Shown in pieces: positions 18,233 through 25,651 of a DNA stretch of 64,000 bases. A model generated the notes under the pieces. That model was not told where the DNA came from. It searched no databases and saw nothing but the letters and a program-made list of their open reading frames with translations. Position 1 is the first letter of the stretch; every line of letters begins with the position of its first letter. This DNA is from Mesonia ostreae (GTDB lineage Bacteria; Bacteroidota; Bacteroidia; Flavobacteriales; Flavobacteriaceae). Position numbers and translations under genes: made by a program. The stretch is taken from positions 62,001 through 126,000 of the forward strand of contig NZ_JAVRBG010000005.1 of the NCBI RefSeq assembly GCF_031845265.1. The letters are read 5' to 3'.

Positions 18233-19783
18233 ATGCAAGCCAGAAGTGAAGCGGAAGTGGAAATCCTTAGTCAGGAGCAAATTGACCAATGTATCGCTAT
18301 ATTAGAAACTCTGAATGCCGATACGGATCAGATATTTGAAATTCCGAAGAAAAAAAGAACTGCTTTAATCAAAGCTGCTGGATTATTTTCTAGACCCAAT
18401 AGAGAAGAATTTCAGCGTAGAAAAAAAGATGCTAAGAAAGCTGCCAAGCGAAAACAAGCAGCCAGAGATAAAAACGCTCGTAAAGAAACAGGGATTCGAA
18501 GTGCTCGAGAAGCGCATATTTTTGTGGCTCCCAAGTTGCTTGCGGCGGCAGATTTAGAAAGTAAAGAAACCTTAGAATTAGCAACGCCAAGAAATTGTTA
18601 TGTATGTAAAACGCTATTCACCAAATTGCATCATTTTTATGATACGATGTGTACTGAGTGCGGTGATTTTAATTACGCCAAGCGTTTTCAGACCGCAGAT
18701 GTTAACGGGCAAGTAGCCGTAATCACAGGCTCAAGATTAAAAATAGGTTATCATATTACGCTAATGTTACTACGAGGAGGTGCTACGGTAATTGCGACGA
18801 CCCGCTTTCCAGTAGATTCTGCCTCACGATTTTCTAAAGAAGAAGACTTTCACCAATGGAAAGATAGATTGCACATTCATGGCTTAGATTTAAGACATAT
18901 TCCTAGTGTAGAAATTTTTTGTAATTATATAGAGCAAAAATACGATCGCTTAGATATTTTAATTAATAATGCGGCTCAAACCGTGAGAAGGCCTGCAGGA
19001 TTTTATGCGCATTTAATGCCAAAAGAAGAACAAGCTATAGATGAGCTGCCACAAAATATTCAAGATTTATTAGCAGAACATTCAGATTGTTTAGGAGAAT
19101 TAAAATCTTTTTCAAAAACAGCATCGCCAAATAAAAATATGCCGGTCACTTGGCACGGACCAGAACCGGGAATTGGATTAAGAGCTTCGGCAAAGTTATC
19201 GCAAATTCCTTATAGTTTTGACAATAGTCTTGTAGCACAAGAAATATTTCCAGAAGGAGAGTTAGATGCAGATTTACAGCAAGTAGATTTAAGAAAAACC
19301 AATTCTTGGCGATTAAAATTGGGCGCTATTGAAACTACGGAAATGATAGAAGTACAATTGGTAAATTCTGTAGCACCATTTGTATTATGTAATCGCTTAG
19401 CGGAATTAATGAAGAAAGAAAATACAGGTCAAAAACATATCATTAATGTAACTGCGATGGAAGGAAAATTTCATCGTTTTTTCAAAGAATCACGTCATCC
19501 GCATACGAATATGGCCAAAGCGGCCTTAAATATGTTAACGCATACAGCGGCTGGAGATTTAGCGAAAGACGGAATTTTCATGAATGCTGTAGATACCGGC
19601 TGGGTGACTGATGAAGACCCGGCAGAATTGGCTAAACGAAAAAAAGAGCTTCACGATTTTCAGCCTCCATTAGATATTGTAGATGGTGCTGCAAGAGTAA
19701 TGGATCCTTTACTGGACGGAATCAATACTGGAAAACACTGGTGTGGCAAGTTTTTAAAAGACTACAGACCTATAGATTGGTAG
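18233..19783 (+). CDS. SDR-fold protein with N-terminal helical region and four-cysteine zinc ribbon
   Basis: A 516-residue protein. Residues 1-100 are charged and helical with a Lys/Arg-rich stretch near 60-85. Cys122-x2-Cys125 and Cys140-x2-Cys143 form a probable zinc ribbon. A Rossmann dehydrogenase domain follows with ITGSRLKIGYHI as cofactor loop and LINNAAQTVRRP as the NNAG motif. The catalytic block is altered: the Tyr of Y-x3-K is Thr425 (HTNMAK, Lys429 kept) and the usual Ser region reads NVTAMEG. A long insertion (about 270-360) separates the NNAG and catalytic parts. I recognise the SDR fold but not a function; a non-standard reductase or a binding protein is possible. Confidence 0.75.
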   Translation: MQARSEAEVEILSQEQIDQCIAILETLNADTDQIFEIPKKKRTALIKAAGLFSRPNREEFQRRKKDAKKAAKRKQAARDKNARKETGIRSAREAHIFVAPKLLAAADLESKETLELATPRNCYVCKTLFTKLHHFYDTMCTECGDFNYAKRFQTADVNGQVAVITGSRLKIGYHITLMLLRGGATVIATTRFPVDSASRFSKEEDFHQWKDRLHIHGLDLRHIPSVEIFCNYIEQKYDRLDILINNAAQTVRRPAGFYAHLMPKEEQAIDELPQNIQDLLAEHSDCLGELKSFSKTASPNKNMPVTWHGPEPGIGLRASAKLSQIPYSFDNSLVAQEIFPEGELDADLQQVDLRKTNSWRLKLGAIETTEMIEVQLVNSVAPFVLCNRLAELMKKENTGQKHIINVTAMEGKFHRFFKESRHPHTNMAKAALNMLTHTAAGDLAKDGIFMNAVDTGWVTDEDPAELAKRKKELHDFQPPLDIVDGAARVMDPLLDGINTGKHWCGKFLKDYRPIDW

Positions 19784-19800
19784 AGAGGATTATCGAATCT

Positions 19801-19852
19801 AGACCGCTGACCGCCCTATCCGGAACGGGCGGGTAGCGGTATTGACTCTTTA
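19801..19852. repeat. AGCGGTCTT-family repeat with GC-rich hairpin insert
   Basis: ACCGCT...AGCGGT encloses CCGCCC...GGGCGG around a TATCCGGAAC loop, then TTGACTCTTTA. A near-identical copy in the same orientation is at 59.74 kb. It follows the SDR stop and may also act as a terminator. Confidence 0.75.
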
Positions 19853-19949
19853 TGAGACATCAATGTTATTAAATTAATAATTAGTTACAAACAATCGTCT
19901 TTCGTTTCATTTTATCGCGTACTTTCGCGCCCTGAAATAAAATTTGAAT

Positions 19950-20399
19950 ATGAAGCGTATAAATGAATACAAGAAACTCTTTAGCGTAGAGAAAGAAATT
20001 GAGTTAAAAGCCTTAAAGAAAACCTACCGTGATTTGGTAAAAGAGTGGCATCCTGATAAATTTCAAGATAGTGACGCTGCGAAACAAGAAGCAGAGATCA
20101 AAAGTCGAAAAATTATTGATGGGTATCATTTTCTAGTGAGTATTTCTCCAGAAACCAAGGCAGCCAATTTAGAAGAGTATACAGAAACAATTACTAATTC
20201 TGGTATTGCAGATTACCAACATAAAGGATTATTACTAGAAATTACCTTTTTGGATGGATCTACATATGAATATTTTGGAGTTACCAAACCTGTTTATATA
20301 AAGATGGTGAATGCTAATAAGTTAAACCGTTTTGCTAAACGTTCTATTTATCCAAAATATATCTACAGAAAATCAAAACGCACGCTAGAAAACGCTTAA
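19950..20399 (+). CDS. J-domain-like plus KTSC-domain protein
   Basis: A 149-residue protein. Residues 1-55 resemble a DnaJ domain, with the signature HPDKF (HPD tripeptide that stimulates DnaK ATPase) between two helices. The C-terminal half (DGSTYEYFGVTKPVYIKMVNANKLNRFAKRSI) matches the KTSC family, a small domain otherwise found with lysyl-tRNA synthetase and phage proteins. A TTG six bases upstream is the longer alternative; ATG 19950 is preferred. A near-consensus box TACTTTCG is at 19920-19927. The combination is recurrent in Flavobacteriia as I recall, with unknown role. Confidence 0.8.
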   Translation: MKRINEYKKLFSVEKEIELKALKKTYRDLVKEWHPDKFQDSDAAKQEAEIKSRKIIDGYHFLVSISPETKAANLEEYTETITNSGIADYQHKGLLLEITFLDGSTYEYFGVTKPVYIKMVNANKLNRFAKRSIYPKYIYRKSKRTLENA

Positions 20400-20404
20400 A
20401 GCTT

Positions 20405-20454
20405 TAATAATTTTTATGTGCTTATGTAAAAGCCTAAGCACATAAAAATTATTA
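20405..20454. terminator. bidirectional terminator between convergent genes
   Basis: A perfect 20-bp inverted repeat (20405-20424 and 20435-20454) with a 10-nt loop. The outer part of the stem is A/T, giving a U run in either direction for the J-domain/KTSC gene and the opposing lipoprotein gene. Confidence 0.85.
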
Positions 20455-20487
20455 CAATTAAGCGGATTTATCCCCAAGTTATTACAT

Positions 20488-21153
20488 TTACTTTTTAGCA
20501 AATAAGTTTTCTTTTTTCAACTTTTTGATAAATTTTTTAGTGTATAATCTTACTCCCGCCTGAACAAGATAATCGGTATCAAAGGCTTGTTTTAGTTCGA
20601 TGGTATTTCTCCAAATTAAATCTTCTTCCAAATCTCTTTCGCATAAGCAGTATAAGTTAGAAGCCACCTGATGAATATAAAAGTCTTTGAATCCTTCTTC
20701 TTCAGAATATAAATTTTCATTCTTCATGACATCTTCTTCAAAGCTTGCAAAAATAGTATTGTAATAACGTACAATTCCAGAATTTGCTTTTCTACCTTCT
20801 ACACCAACTATTTTAGTAACTAATACAGCATCAAAGTTATCAGATTTTAATTGATCAATAAGAGGTCTCCAGGCTTCTAAAGTTTTGGGAACTGTCAACA
20901 ATTGATTGCCAAAAAATTCTATACTTCCTGTTGCATTAATTCCATTTTTATTTAAACTTTTAGACAGTTTATCTTCAAAAGTGGTTCTTACATCAACATC
21001 TTCACCCATACCAATCACTAAAACTTTATGGTATTGCTCATTTTGAGTATTGGCTTTACGCCAATTACTTAATTCTTTAGTAGAAGAGCAAGAGGCGAAA
21101 AAAATGCATAATGTAAGTAGGGATAGGTAAGAGAGGGTAGTTTTTATATTCAT
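20488..21153 (-). CDS. predicted lipoprotein of unknown function
   Basis: A 221-residue protein with a lipobox CIFFASC followed by SSTKELSNWRK. The mature part has KVLVIGMGEDVDVRTTFEDKLSKSL near residue 45, an alternating beta/alpha pattern of a type often seen in small periplasmic lipoproteins of Bacteroidota. A second conserved-looking block (DNFDAVLVTKIVG) follows. No enzyme motif is visible. A consensus promoter precedes it and a bidirectional terminator follows, so it is monocistronic. Confidence 0.72.
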   Translation of the reverse strand: MNIKTTLSYLSLLTLCIFFASCSSTKELSNWRKANTQNEQYHKVLVIGMGEDVDVRTTFEDKLSKSLNKNGINATGSIEFFGNQLLTVPKTLEAWRPLIDQLKSDNFDAVLVTKIVGVEGRKANSGIVRYYNTIFASFEEDVMKNENLYSEEEGFKDFYIHQVASNLYCLCERDLEEDLIWRNTIELKQAFDTDYLVQAGVRLYTKKFIKKLKKENLFAKK

Positions 21154-21191
21154 ATTCTTATGTTTTGAGTTATGGAAAGTTCTGTCTTTTT

Positions 21192-21199
21192 CAAAAATA
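21192..21199 (-). promoter_or_regulatory. promoter -7 box TATTTTTG (minus strand)
   Basis: Perfect TAnnTTTG match on the minus strand, 38 bp before the lipoprotein start. Confidence 0.55.
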
Positions 21200-21316
21200 A
21201 GAATTAACCATCTAGTATTGTAATAAAAAAATGCTAATGTCTTCTGTGGTAAGATTATTATTTATCTATAAGGTGTACAGATGCTTTATGGTACATGTGA
21301 TTGGTAATCTTGAAAT

Positions 21317-21775
21317 TTAATTTTTGATCAGAATATAAGCATTTAAGGAAGTAGCAATTAGTAACCAAATAAGATACGGAGCTATTAATAAGGACTTTAG
21401 CTCTAAGTTGGACCAAAAATAAAACAGAAAAAATACTACAACCATGGTGAGTCCGCTAATTACAAATAATCCAGCGGTGAGCTTATGGTAATAAAAGAAA
21501 GTGGGGTTCCAAGCTAAATTGAGTACATATTGAAGAATTAATACGCCAAGAAGAAATTTTTTATTCTCTACGGAAGGCCATAAATAGCTTAGGTAAACGC
21601 TAAAACAAATCATAATTATTGTCCAAGAAAGACCAAAAACCCAGCCTGGTGGAGTCCAAGGTGCTTTATCTAGATTCGCATACCAATCTGATCGCGGACC
21701 TTTGCCGGCTAATAAACTGCCAGCACCAATAAGTGCAAAATTGAGTATTAGAAATACTATAAGTCGGTAAATCAT
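21317..21775 (-). CDS. tspO: TspO/MBR-family tryptophan-rich membrane protein
   Basis: A 152-residue protein with five membrane segments. Family hallmarks are WYANLDKAPWTPPGWVFGLSWTI at about residues 31-53 and LNLAWNPTFFYYHKL at about 85-99. TspO binds porphyrins and is linked to stress and tetrapyrrole handling. The ATG overlaps the stop region of a small upstream gene by four bases, so translation is coupled. Confidence 0.93.
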   Translation of the reverse strand: MIYRLIVFLILNFALIGAGSLLAGKGPRSDWYANLDKAPWTPPGWVFGLSWTIIMICFSVYLSYLWPSVENKKFLLGVLILQYVLNLAWNPTFFYYHKLTAGLFVISGLTMVVVFFLFYFWSNLELKSLLIAPYLIWLLIATSLNAYILIKN

Positions 21776-21996
21776 TCTAGAATTTTATAGTCAATAGATA
21801 GTTTTCGAAGGGCTCTTAAAGCAGAACTTGAACTCTTGTCATCTACCTCAATGTCAACAGGATCACCTTCTAAAAGAAAACCTGTAAGTTCCATAGACCT
21901 AGGAGAATCACAATTTAATGAGATCTCTGTGATACAGTTGGCTATTTCCCTCTGATCGGGGCGTTGAGATTCACAAGACAATAAACTTAATTTCAT
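21772..21996 (-). CDS. small acidic protein coupled to tspO
   Basis: A 74-residue soluble protein with the patches ELTGFLLEGDPVDIEVDDKSSSSALRAL and a short conserved-looking C-terminus LRKLSIDYKILE. I do not recognise the family. Four bases of overlap with tspO show a genuine two-gene unit. Two Cys residues (8 and 21) are present without a metal-site pattern. Confidence 0.6.
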   Translation of the reverse strand: MKLSLLSCESQRPDQREIANCITEISLNCDSPRSMELTGFLLEGDPVDIEVDDKSSSSALRALRKLSIDYKILE

Positions 21997-22186
21997 AATT
22001 TTTATTTGTTCTTACAAGGTAGTATTTTAAAACTAGACTTGTTTAAATTGTGGAAATATCATTAAAAAAGAAGTGCAAATCCAATTAGTTAGAAACGTGG
22101 GTAAAGTTTGTGAATTGTTGGAGAGTCTATCGAAGTCATATACGATTAATTTACAAGTCAAAAATCATGCAAAAACATCCATTAGA

Positions 22187-22828
22187 TCACTTAAAACTAT
22201 GACGTTGTTCATCAATTACAGATGCGTTTAATAATTGATTATAGGTTCTTATCACATTAAAATTGCGTGTAATTTCGTCAGCTACTGCAAGTCCAGAAAT
22301 ACCGATTTCCAAAATATCTTTCACATCTTCTGTAGTGATACCGCCAAAGCCAATAATGGGAGTTTCTGTATTTAAAGTTTCAGCAATAGCGGTGAATCCA
22401 TTTAAACCTAAAATAGAATTACTTATATCCGCGCAGTTTATCAATCTAAACGGACCTAATTCAATATAATCGACTTCTTTCTCTAGAAAATATTCACAAT
22501 CTTGTAAAGTATTTGCTGCGCCACCAATAATTTGCCAAGAGTAACTATGTTTTCTTACAATATTAGGGCAGGAGTCGGTTTTTTCTAAAAATACACCGTC
22601 TGCTTTAATTTCTTTAGCTATTTTATATTTCGACTTTAAGATTAATCGAGTCTGAAATTGAGACGTAATTTCTCTAGCTTCTTGCGCAAATTTTAAAAAC
22701 TTCTTTTCCGAAGAAATAGCTAAGCCCAATTGAACCAATTCTATCCCAGCAGTACAAGCTTGCTGAATATTTTCTAAGTGTTCTTTAGGCGAATTCCCTT
22801 GGGAAATATAATGTAGTTTAGGAATCAT
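22187..22828 (-). CDS. thiamine-phosphate synthase-family protein (ThiE/TenI-like)
   Basis: A 213-residue TIM-barrel protein starting at MIPKLHYISQGN. It follows the ThiE layout: GIELVQLG (family VQLR), TRLILKSKYKIA (ThiE: LIINDR), ADGVFLEKTD (ThiE: GVHLGQED), WQIIGGAAN, YIELGPFRLINCAD (ThiE: YIGVGPIFPT-x-TK) and IIGFGGI. Several substrate residues differ, so it may be a TenI-like or alternative member. A longer frame reaching 22903 would pass through an intergenic repeat and a promoter-like TATCTTTA at 22869-22876, hence the shorter start. No other thiamine gene or TPP riboswitch is nearby. Confidence 0.75.
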   Translation of the reverse strand: MIPKLHYISQGNSPKEHLENIQQACTAGIELVQLGLAISSEKKFLKFAQEAREITSQFQTRLILKSKYKIAKEIKADGVFLEKTDSCPNIVRKHSYSWQIIGGAANTLQDCEYFLEKEVDYIELGPFRLINCADISNSILGLNGFTAIAETLNTETPIIGFGGITTEDVKDILEIGISGLAVADEITRNFNVIRTYNQLLNASVIDEQRHSFK

Positions 22829-22878
22829 AATGTCTAGTTTGGAATTTTTATTTAAATCATTATTGTTGGTAAAGATAC

Positions 22879-22914
22879 AAGACCGCTTCGCTTTTAGAAC
22901 CAAGAATCAAGACT
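22879..22914. repeat. AGCGGTCTT-family repeat (reverse orientation)
   Basis: AGACCGCTTCGCT followed by AGAACCAAGAATCAAGAC is the reverse complement of the copy at 9177-9205. It lies just upstream of the ThiE-like gene. Confidence 0.7.
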
Positions 22915-22985
22915 TGATTGTAACTAATACCAAAATAGCAATATAATGTCGGATTAAAACTCGTTCATTTTTCGTTCTATTATCT

Positions 22986-23032
22986 TGTAGCGCCAGCCCG
23001 AAAGAATTCATTCTGGCGGGAAGCAGTCTTAT
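22986..23032. repeat. AGCGGTCTT-family repeat, hairpin form, decayed
   Basis: TAGCGCCAGCCCG...CTGGCGGGAAGCAGTCTTATT has the layout of the GC-rich copies at 19.80 and 59.74 kb with a different hairpin (stem CGCCAG/CTGGCG around GAATTC). Confidence 0.55.
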
Positions 23033-23055
23033 TTCCTAATCGAACATTACTAATT

Positions 23056-23676
23056 TTACATAGAAACTGTCTTCGAGTATTCCATAAAGTAATTCTCAAA
23101 ACGTTTTAATTTTGGAGTCATTTTTTCCGCGTAAAGCACATACTGACATTTTTTAATGCTTTGTGTAATCGACAATATTGCGGCATAATCCGATTGCTGA
23201 GATAGAAATTCGGCATCATCTATACTAAAAATCTTAAGTTCAGCAGTACTTACTCCGTTCAATAAAAATAACTTATTCATATTCTTTGGTGTAGAAATAA
23301 GAATATCTAATCCTTCCAAGATTTCTGATTTTTGCAGATCGATATGCATCTTTTCGTAGGCTACATAAACGCGCAATGAATTATATTTCGTGTACGCTAA
23401 GAACTGATCATAAAGTGCTAAGGCTTTTTCTTTATTCTCTACAAGAACTACTGCTCTTGGGGCATCACCAACCGCCTCACATTTTAATGTTTGCAAAGTG
23501 GTAAGAATAAGTGTAGTTGTTTTACCGCTTTCTTTTGGAGCAGTGCAAAAAAGATTAGATCCGCTTTTTATAATTGGAATACTATCACTTTGAACCGGAG
23601 TAGGAGTCGTGATTTCTAGAGATTCCAATTTCTCTAAAATGTTAAGATGTAATTTCTTAAATGGCTTGGGAAACAT
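23056..23676 (-). CDS. degenerate single RecA-domain DEAD-box-like protein
   Basis: A 206-residue protein equivalent to only the first half of a DEAD-box helicase. It has a Q-motif-like ITTPTPVQSDSIP, a P-loop altered to APKESGKTTT, a Ib-like LVENKEKA in place of PTREL, STPKNMNKL in place of TPGRL, IDDAEFL in place of DEAD, and no SAT. No second RecA domain follows; the frame ends normally at 23056 without a continuing homologous frame. A consensus promoter precedes it. This looks like a conserved, non-helicase adaptor rather than a random fragment, but that is inference. Confidence 0.75.
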   Translation of the reverse strand: MFPKPFKKLHLNILEKLESLEITTPTPVQSDSIPIIKSGSNLFCTAPKESGKTTTLILTTLQTLKCEAVGDAPRAVVLVENKEKALALYDQFLAYTKYNSLRVYVAYEKMHIDLQKSEILEGLDILISTPKNMNKLFLLNGVSTAELKIFSIDDAEFLSQQSDYAAILSITQSIKKCQYVLYAEKMTPKLKRFENYFMEYSKTVSM

Positions 23677-23715
23677 AAAGGTAATCGTTTAAGGCAGTAG
23701 GTATTCTACAAGCAA

Positions 23716-23723
23716 CAAATATA
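23716..23723 (-). promoter_or_regulatory. promoter -7 box TATATTTG (minus strand)
   Basis: Perfect TAnnTTTG match 40 bp upstream of the degenerate helicase-like gene. Confidence 0.55.
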
Positions 23724-23790
23724 CAACCTGAAAACGATTTATAGAGGCGTAATCCCGTTTTCTATTGAAATAGAAGAGGAAGAAAAAGAC

Positions 23791-23887
23791 TTAAGACCGC
23801 TGCGCTGATAGAATATAGAATATAGACTTGATGGAGAATAGCCGATGAAGAATATCTTAATTAGCGTATTAAATTTCAACTGAAAAC
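23791..23887. repeat. long intergenic direct repeat, copy A
   Basis: About 95 bp beginning TTAAGACCGCTGCGCTG and including TATAGACTTGATGG, TAGCCGATGAAGAATATCTT and TTTCAACTGAAAAC. Copy B follows about 180 bp downstream. This 500-bp interval has no gene. Confidence 0.75.
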
Positions 23888-23973
23888 GCATTAATAAGTT
23901 TTAAAAACGGCAATATTGAACAATAAGCAATTAAGAATTTAAATTTTATTATATTTTCTATGCTAAGTAAAGA

Positions 23974-24070
23974 CTTTAGACCGCTCTGCTTATAGATTAT
24001 GGAATATAGACTTGATGGTGACTAGCCGATGAAGAATATCTTGATAAGCATATTTCATCTCAACTCAAAA
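23974..24070. repeat. long intergenic direct repeat, copy B
   Basis: Same orientation and order as copy A with scattered substitutions: AGACCGCTCTGCTTATAG, ATATAGACTTGATGG, TAGCCGATGAAGAATATCTT, then TCTCAACTCAAAAC. Confidence 0.75.
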
Positions 24071-24183
24071 CCCAGAAAAACCTTAAAAAATGATTGTAAG
24101 GATGTAAGAGAGAGTAAAACTATTTCGATTTATGCTGTTGAAACCTGATTCTTAGTTTCAGAAATAAAAATTCTTCATAAAAG

Positions 24184-24933
24184 TTAAGATTTTTTATCAA
24201 TTACGGTGGAAAGCACTTCCCATACATTATGTGCTACTATTTTATGTCCCTTTGCGGTGGGATGAATACCATCATTCTGATTTAATTCTTTAACTCCGCC
24301 TACACCTTCTAAAATAAACGGAATAAAAGCAAGTTGGTTTTCTTCGGCTAAATCATGGAAAATTGCTTTAAAATTAGAAGTGTATTCCTGTCCCATATTG
24401 GGAGGCATTTGCATACCTGCCAAAATAATTTCAGTACCTGGGCTTTTAGCTTTTACAGCATCGATAATGGCTTGTAGATTGGTTTTGGTTTCAGATAAAG
24501 CAACGCCACGTAAACCATCGTTAGCACCAAGTTCTAAAACAAAAATATCTATATCTTGTTTGAGAACCCATTCAATCCTACTTTTTCCGCCAGCGGTAGT
24601 TTCTCCGCTTAAACCAGAATTAATCACTTCGTAATCTAATCCTAAAGAGTCAATTTTTGCTTGAATTAACCCCGGGAAAGCTTCATTGGTATCGTCTAAA
24701 CCATAACCCGCAGTGATGCTATCCCCAAAAAACAAGATGGTTTTACTGGTCTTCTCTTGCGAAATTTCACTTTCAGTAGTAACTGTACTATCTTGTTCTT
24801 GCTCTTTAGAGTTCGTTGTATCGCCACAAGAAATCATCACTAATGCAGTGAAGAAATAACAAAACTTTAATAGGTTTCGATGCGTAGAAATCACACTTTT
24901 AAAAAGCGATTGTGTAGTTTTGAGCTTCAGCAT
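24184..24933 (-). CDS. SGNH/GDSL esterase lipoprotein (TesA-like arylesterase)
   Basis: A 249-residue hydrolase with a lipobox-type N-terminus (LVMISCGD) and a disordered Gln/Glu/Ser-rich linker. The SGNH blocks are complete: FFGDSITAGYG (Ser), SGLSGET (Gly), GANDGLRG (Asn) and DGIHPTAKGH (Asp/His). TesA-type enzymes hydrolyse acyl esters and thioesters or act as lysophospholipases. It is divergent from a YbbA/YbbP-like ABC exporter with only 28 bp between start codons, the arrangement known for tesA-ybbA-ybbP in Proteobacteria. Confidence 0.92.
   Translation of the reverse strand: MLKLKTTQSLFKSVISTHRNLLKFCYFFTALVMISCGDTTNSKEQEQDSTVTTESEISQEKTSKTILFFGDSITAGYGLDDTNEAFPGLIQAKIDSLGLDYEVINSGLSGETTAGGKSRIEWVLKQDIDIFVLELGANDGLRGVALSETKTNLQAIIDAVKAKSPGTEIILAGMQMPPNMGQEYTSNFKAIFHDLAEENQLAFIPFILEGVGGVKELNQNDGIHPTAKGHKIVAHNVWEVLSTVIDKKS
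24914..24921 (+). promoter_or_regulatory. promoter -7 box TAGTTTTG for the ABC exporter, inside tesA
   Basis: Perfect TAnnTTTG on the plus strand, 41 bp before the ATPase start and within the first codons of the divergent esterase gene. Confidence 0.55.
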
Positions 24934-24961
24934 AAGTTCTATAATGATTACGAAAAATTAG

Positions 24962-25651
24962 ATGGCAAAGATATTAAAGATTAACGGGTTAGAAAAGACT
25001 TATACGAGTGGTTCTAAACAATTAACAGTGCTCCAAAATATTTCTTTTGAAGTGGAAAAAGGTCAGACTTTTTCTATTGTGGGACCTTCTGGAAGCGGAA
25101 AAACCACTTTATTGGGATTATGTGCAGGGCTTGATGAGCCTAACTCGGGAGTTATAGAATTATGCGGTTATACTTTGAGCAATCTTAATGAGGATGAGTG
25201 TGCAGAATTACGTAACAAAGAAGTAGGTTTTATTTTTCAAAATTTTCAATTGCTTCCCACCTTAACGGCTTTGGAGAACGTAAGCGTTCCTTTAGAATTA
25301 CAGGGAGCGAAAGACGCTGCTAGCAGAGCTAAGGAATTGTTAGAGAAAGTAGGCTTGGGAAATCGCACGCAGCATTATCCTTCACAATTATCTGGAGGAG
25401 AGCAACAGCGCGTCGCATTGGCGAGAGCTTTTTCCAATAGACCTTCTATTTTATTTGCCGATGAACCAACGGGGAATTTAGATGAAGAAACCGGTGAAAA
25501 AGTAATTCAATTACTTCTTGAACTCAATAAAGATGCAGGAACTACTCTAGTCATTATTACGCACGATTTAGATTTGGCGGCAAGAACACAGCAGATATTG
25601 CGTTTAAAAGGCGGTCAGATTTTAACCAATGAAACAACGCCAAACTCTTGA
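24962..25651 (+). CDS. ABC transporter ATP-binding protein (YbbA/LolD-type)
   Basis: A 229-residue nucleotide-binding subunit of the MacB/LolD/YbbA group. Walker A GPSGSGKTT, Q-loop FQNFQLLPTLTALENV, signature LSGGEQQRVALARA, Walker B ILFADEPTGNLD and switch His IITHD are all intact. It pairs with the large permease whose TTG start overlaps its stop codon by four bases. Context with a TesA-like esterase suggests lipid or lipoprotein substrate extraction from the inner membrane. Confidence 0.95.
   Translation: MAKILKINGLEKTYTSGSKQLTVLQNISFEVEKGQTFSIVGPSGSGKTTLLGLCAGLDEPNSGVIELCGYTLSNLNEDECAELRNKEVGFIFQNFQLLPTLTALENVSVPLELQGAKDAASRAKELLEKVGLGNRTQHYPSQLSGGEQQRVALARAFSNRPSILFADEPTGNLDEETGEKVIQLLLELNKDAGTTLVIITHDLDLAARTQQILRLKGGQILTNETTPNS
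24966..24973 (-). promoter_or_regulatory. promoter -7 box TATCTTTG for tesA, inside the ABC ATPase gene
   Basis: Perfect TAnnTTTG on the minus strand, covering the second to fifth codons of the divergent ATPase gene and 33 bp before the esterase start. Confidence 0.55.
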
